A stretch of 35,066 bases of DNA from Amphimedon queenslandica (taxonomy: Eukaryota > Porifera > Demospongiae > Haplosclerida > Niphatidae), in NCBI RefSeq assembly GCF_000090795.2, contig NW_003546355.1, forward strand, positions 138,354-173,419. Reading direction: 5' to 3'. The position numbers and the translations under genes are program-made. Within the stretch, counting starts at the first letter, position 1. Every line of letters begins with the position of its first letter. The notes under the pieces were generated by a model that ran no database searches, was not told the DNA's origin, and saw only the letters and a program-made list of their open reading frames with translations. This document shows, piece after piece, positions 32,430 to 35,066 of the stretch.

Positions 32430-35066
32430 TCCATATTAGGAAGTTTCTGAGTCAACTTCTCTAAGTGGTTCTCCTGTCAAGTCTGCCAGTGTATTAGAAG
32501 AACTTGAATTATCATCACAATCATCAGCCGATACCTCAATTAGAGGAGGCGGGGCAGTAGGTGGAGTGCTGGGTATGCCTTCAAGTCAAACGAGTGATAA
32601 CTACAAACTAATGAAACTTAAGGAATCCTCAGAAGAAAAAGAAAAGTATTTAGTACTTTAGTAATTTATTCTGTAAAAAATTATTCATTTTACATACACT
32701 GTATATAATTATTATGTATTTTTATCTTTTATAGGGAGTTGTTAAAATATGAAGAGAAGTTGATCAAAAGACGTCAGACAGCAGAGGAGCTCCTGTTGTA
32801 CAAACAAGAGCTGGAGAGAAGAGAGAAACAGCTAAGAGAGGAAGAAGGGAACATTAACAGGATAATAGAGAGGGCGATAATAAGCCAGGAAGATAAGCAG
32901 AGCAGTAATACTGGGAGTAGGTCATCAACCGTCAGAGAGAGAAGAGGAGAACCCAGTTCAGTATCGGAGGATATATCAGTTTATAACACTGATACTTTTG
33001 AAACTGAGACAGCAGCTGCTTCTACTCACTTAACATCAACACCACAACAGCAGCAACTGGGATCAGTGGGAGACTGTGAGTATTAGACTATCTGGTATTT
33101 GTGTAATTTTTAAACATTTTATTTATTAATTTTTATTTTTTGGCAGGTTATATTTGCACATTTTTTATACATTATTATTTTGAAACATCGTATTTATTCA
33201 TTAATTATTATTAAATATCTTATTTTATCTTATTGATTTATTTTTTTGTTTATTCTTTGCAGTGTCTCTGGGTAGTCCCAGTGATGAGGAAGATAAGAGA
33301 TTGATGGAGCTACAGGCAATCCTCATGGAGAAGGAGAAAGAATTGAAGAAGAGGAAGAAGGAGGCACTGAGAGCTAAGAGAGATCAAAAGGAGAAAGCAA
33401 TTAAAGCAAGACTGATTGTAAGAAAACAATAAAAGTTAATTTATTATTAATAATAATGGTTAATTATTTTTAGGAGATTGAGAAGGAGCTCCAAGAACAC
33501 AGTGAGGAGGAGTTAGTCAACACTGTCCCTTCCATTCAGATCACTTCACATGAGACGCTCGTCAAACCAGTACAGAAACAGGTTGTACCGGTTAGCGAGC
33601 CAGTTATACCAGTTCGAGAACAGGTTCTACCAGTGAGAAAGGAAGAGGCTACAAAGTCACTGGATACCAAGTCTCCATTAAGCAGCAGCAGCAGCAGCAG
33701 TAGCAGCAGTAGTTCAGTATCTACTGTGATATCTAATGAAGGAGAGATAGAGGAAGAGATCACAAGCTCTTTAATATCTAACAATGCTCCTTCACAGCAA
33801 ACTGAATCTCAAGCAATAGCTACATCAGCCCCTCCCACTGTTTTTCCAGCCCCTCCCACTGTTTCTGTAGCTCCTCCCACTATTTCTTATGCCCCTCCTA
33901 CTATTTCTTCTGTCCCTCCCATTACATCATCAGCCCCTCCCACTATTTCCATAGCCCCTCCAACTATTCCTCCAGCAGTTAGTACTACATTAGTACTAAC
34001 GTCCTCTTCTGCTCCAATATTAGCAGCCACACCCACTACAGCTCCAGTATCGGTAGCCACACCCACTTCAGCTTCAATATTAGTAGCCACACCCACTACA
34101 GCTCCAGTAACTCCACCCATTTCTACACCAGCAGTCACTATATCAGAAGAGCCTATTCCCAACCCCCTAACATCAACTGCAATAGCCTCTACTATATCAG
34201 TTACACCAACCATCCTATCGCATAAAGAACTCATCACTTCCACTGCAGCAGTTGGAGGTAAGGACACTATTGACGATGCTCTTACTGTCACAGCGTCCCC
34301 ACGTCCCTCTCCTTCTCCTCTCTCCCTCACTCCTGATATATCAGAGGACACAGGCTCTAACCTCTCACTATCACAGCGTGTACTAGTAGCTAATAGTGTC
34401 CAGGGAGTCATTGAGTACATTGGTACTACTGATTTTGCAAGTGGTATATGGATCGGTGTCAAACTTGACGAGCCAAGAGGAAAGAATGACGGATCGGTGA
34501 ATGGAAAGAGATACTTCTCTTGTCCTCAGAAGCATGGAGTCTTTGCTCCTCCTTCTAAAATATTCCCAATAGAAGAGGAGAGCTCTGGGAAAGATACCAG
34601 CAGCAGCATATCTGAGGAATTCAGCTCAGAGAAGGATGAGAGAGAGTCGCTGAGTGCAATATCTCCTGAACCACTAATAGATAATGTTAATACTTCACTG
34701 CAGAAGGAGCAAACTGCTAGTGGAGGAGCTGAAGTGACTGGTGCTTCACCTCTTGATGATGATAATGATAGTTATACTGCAATATCAGAGAACGAAGAAA
34801 CACAATTAGATGATACTCTAGTACAAGAAGAAGAGGAAGGAGAAGATGATCAAGTAATTAAAGATGGAGAGTTTGAGAGTGTAGCTGATATATGGAGCAA
34901 GAAGAAAGGGCCTGATACAGAAGCCTCTATTGATAAAGTTACTGATCAGTTGCTGTCAGCTTTAGTTCAATCAGAGGTTGACCTGATTTGTAATATAAGA
35001 GACACTAGAGAAGCATTGAACCAAGAAGATGAGGATGAGGAGGAGGAGAGAGGTGAAGCTGTTAAA
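25713..35066 (+). CDS. CEP350: Centrosomal protein CEP350 with CAP-Gly domain (3' partial)
   Basis: Predicted exons: 25713-25824, 25862-25920, 26012-26537, 26958-27518, 27624-27787, 27938-28054, 28113-29270, 29340-29591, 29669-29764, 29882-30132, 30278-30782 (or -30827), 31010-31197, 31675-31762, 31857-32084, 32440-32645, 32735-33075, 33263-33417, 33474 to beyond the window. CEP350 anchors microtubules at the centrosome and works with FOP/CEP43 in centriole and cilium assembly. Blocks recalled from human CEP350 occur in order: [134 protein letters not shown]-Gly domain at about 34371-34563 has [14 protein letters not shown] and [11 protein letters not shown]. The rest is coiled coil and Ser/Pro/Thr-rich linkers. 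Intron 1 is only 37 bp. The start and first two small exons are less certain. Confidence 0.9.
26578..26930 (+). repeat. ~177-bp intronic satellite, 2 copies (CEP350 intron 3)
   Basis: GTAACTTGAAAAA recurs at 26591 and 26768 (period 177). Both copies carry tgggggtcattttttggcca; the first has the intact ggctatagcc core, the second reads ggactatactacagggta. The array fills most of the 420-bp intron. Confidence 0.93.
27547..27615. repeat. (TAT)n/(GTT)n trinucleotide repeat before a CEP350 acceptor
   Basis: About 15 TAT units then about 8 GTT/ATT units in intron 4, ending a few bases before the acceptor at 27623. The intron length is a multiple of three and it has no in-frame stop, so it mimics coding sequence (poly-Tyr/Cys). 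Confidence 0.9.
29289..29325. repeat. (AAT)n microsatellite in a CEP350 intron
   Basis: About 12 AAT units in intron 7, which is only 69 bp; the repeat is most of the intron. The frame stays open as poly-Asn, which can mislead gene callers. Confidence 0.85.
29816..29855. repeat. (ATT)n microsatellite in a CEP350 intron
   Basis: About 13 ATT units in intron 9, upstream of the acceptor at 29881. Confidence 0.9.
30956..31002. repeat. (TTA)n microsatellite in a CEP350 intron
   Basis: About 15 TTA units with two TTC interruptions, ending 7 bp before the acceptor at 31009. Confidence 0.9.
31205..31260. repeat. (TACATG)n self-complementary repeat in a CEP350 intron
   Basis: Nearly continuous TACATG/TACATA units just after the donor at 31198, able to form a hairpin in the transcript. 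Confidence 0.85.
31370..31600 (+). repeat. ~177-bp intronic satellite, about 1.3 copies (CEP350 intron 12)
   Basis: One full monomer (31376-31552) and the first part of a second. The 58-bp segment 31483-31540 starts GGCCA, ends TGGCC, and has the 10-bp palindrome GGCTATAGCC (31507-31516) exactly at its centre. Confidence 0.92.
32348..32430. repeat. (TTA)n microsatellite, about 27 units
   Basis: Longest trinucleotide repeat of the window, essentially pure TTA/ATT, ending about 9 bp before the CEP350 acceptor at 32439. Confidence 0.95.
33828..33974 (+). repeat. Coding 21-bp minisatellite in CEP350
   Basis: Seven tandem 21-bp units encode a heptad close to APPT(V/I)S plus one variable residue. 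All copies keep the frame; most changes lie in the last two codons. They form a Pro/Thr-rich linker before the CAP-Gly domain. Confidence 0.9.
34011..34112 (+). repeat. Coding 30-bp minisatellite in CEP350
   Basis: Three tandem 30-bp units plus a partial one encode the decapeptide-like A(P/S)(I/V)(L/S)(A/V)ATPT(T/S). They directly follow the 21-bp repeat and extend the linker before the CAP-Gly domain. Confidence 0.85.

Overview
The window is nuclear DNA of an early-branching animal, most likely a demosponge of the Amphimedon type. The reasons are: metazoan-specific genes (a LIM-homeobox gene of the Lhx3/4 class, CEP350, ODF2); very short GT-AG introns (about 37-130 bp) between short exons; genes only 50-400 bp apart; and AT-rich spacers with many simple repeats. 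The species is inferred. Exon structures were built by hand from reading frame, splice consensus and phase, and by recalled similarity to human proteins, with no alignment software.

Layout: (1) 1-2613, 3' part of an Lhx3/4 gene (+). (2) 3555-6046, ACADM, medium-chain acyl-CoA dehydrogenase (+). (3) 6504-10072, ODF2/cenexin (+). (4) 10257-10839, MRPS16 (-). (5) 10941-13807, MKKS/BBS6 (+). (6) 13865-14482, a transposase-derived CENP-B-type helix-turn-helix gene with no nuclease domain (-). (7) 14906-16480, PIGK (-). (8) 16613-17923, GCLM (+). (9) 17975-18591, a small one-TM protein of unknown function (-). (10) 18691-22510, RABL6 (+). (11) 22941-24613, a divergent FMN-dependent hydroxyacid oxidase (+). 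(12) 24844-25550, PIN1 (-). (13) 25713-end, CEP350 with a CAP-Gly domain, 3' end outside the window (+).

The genes do not form a pathway. Their packing is patterned: four divergent pairs share 99-162 bp between start codons, and four convergent pairs end 51-230 bp apart. Two divergent spacers carry oppositely oriented ATGGCG (YY1-like) motifs, one carries a 14-bp CACGTG palindrome. Three genes (ODF2, MKKS, CEP350) encode centrosome or basal-body proteins.

The most unusual element is a dispersed intronic satellite. A monomer of about 171-180 bp (nucleosome-repeat size), with a palindromic GGCTATAGCC core, occurs as short tandem arrays inside introns of four genes (MKKS, RABL6, and twice in CEP350), with a decayed relative in an ACADM intron, in both orientations. 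The remaining non-coding DNA is mostly simple repeats: (GA)n/(CT)n, (ATT)n, and self-complementary (TACATG)n.
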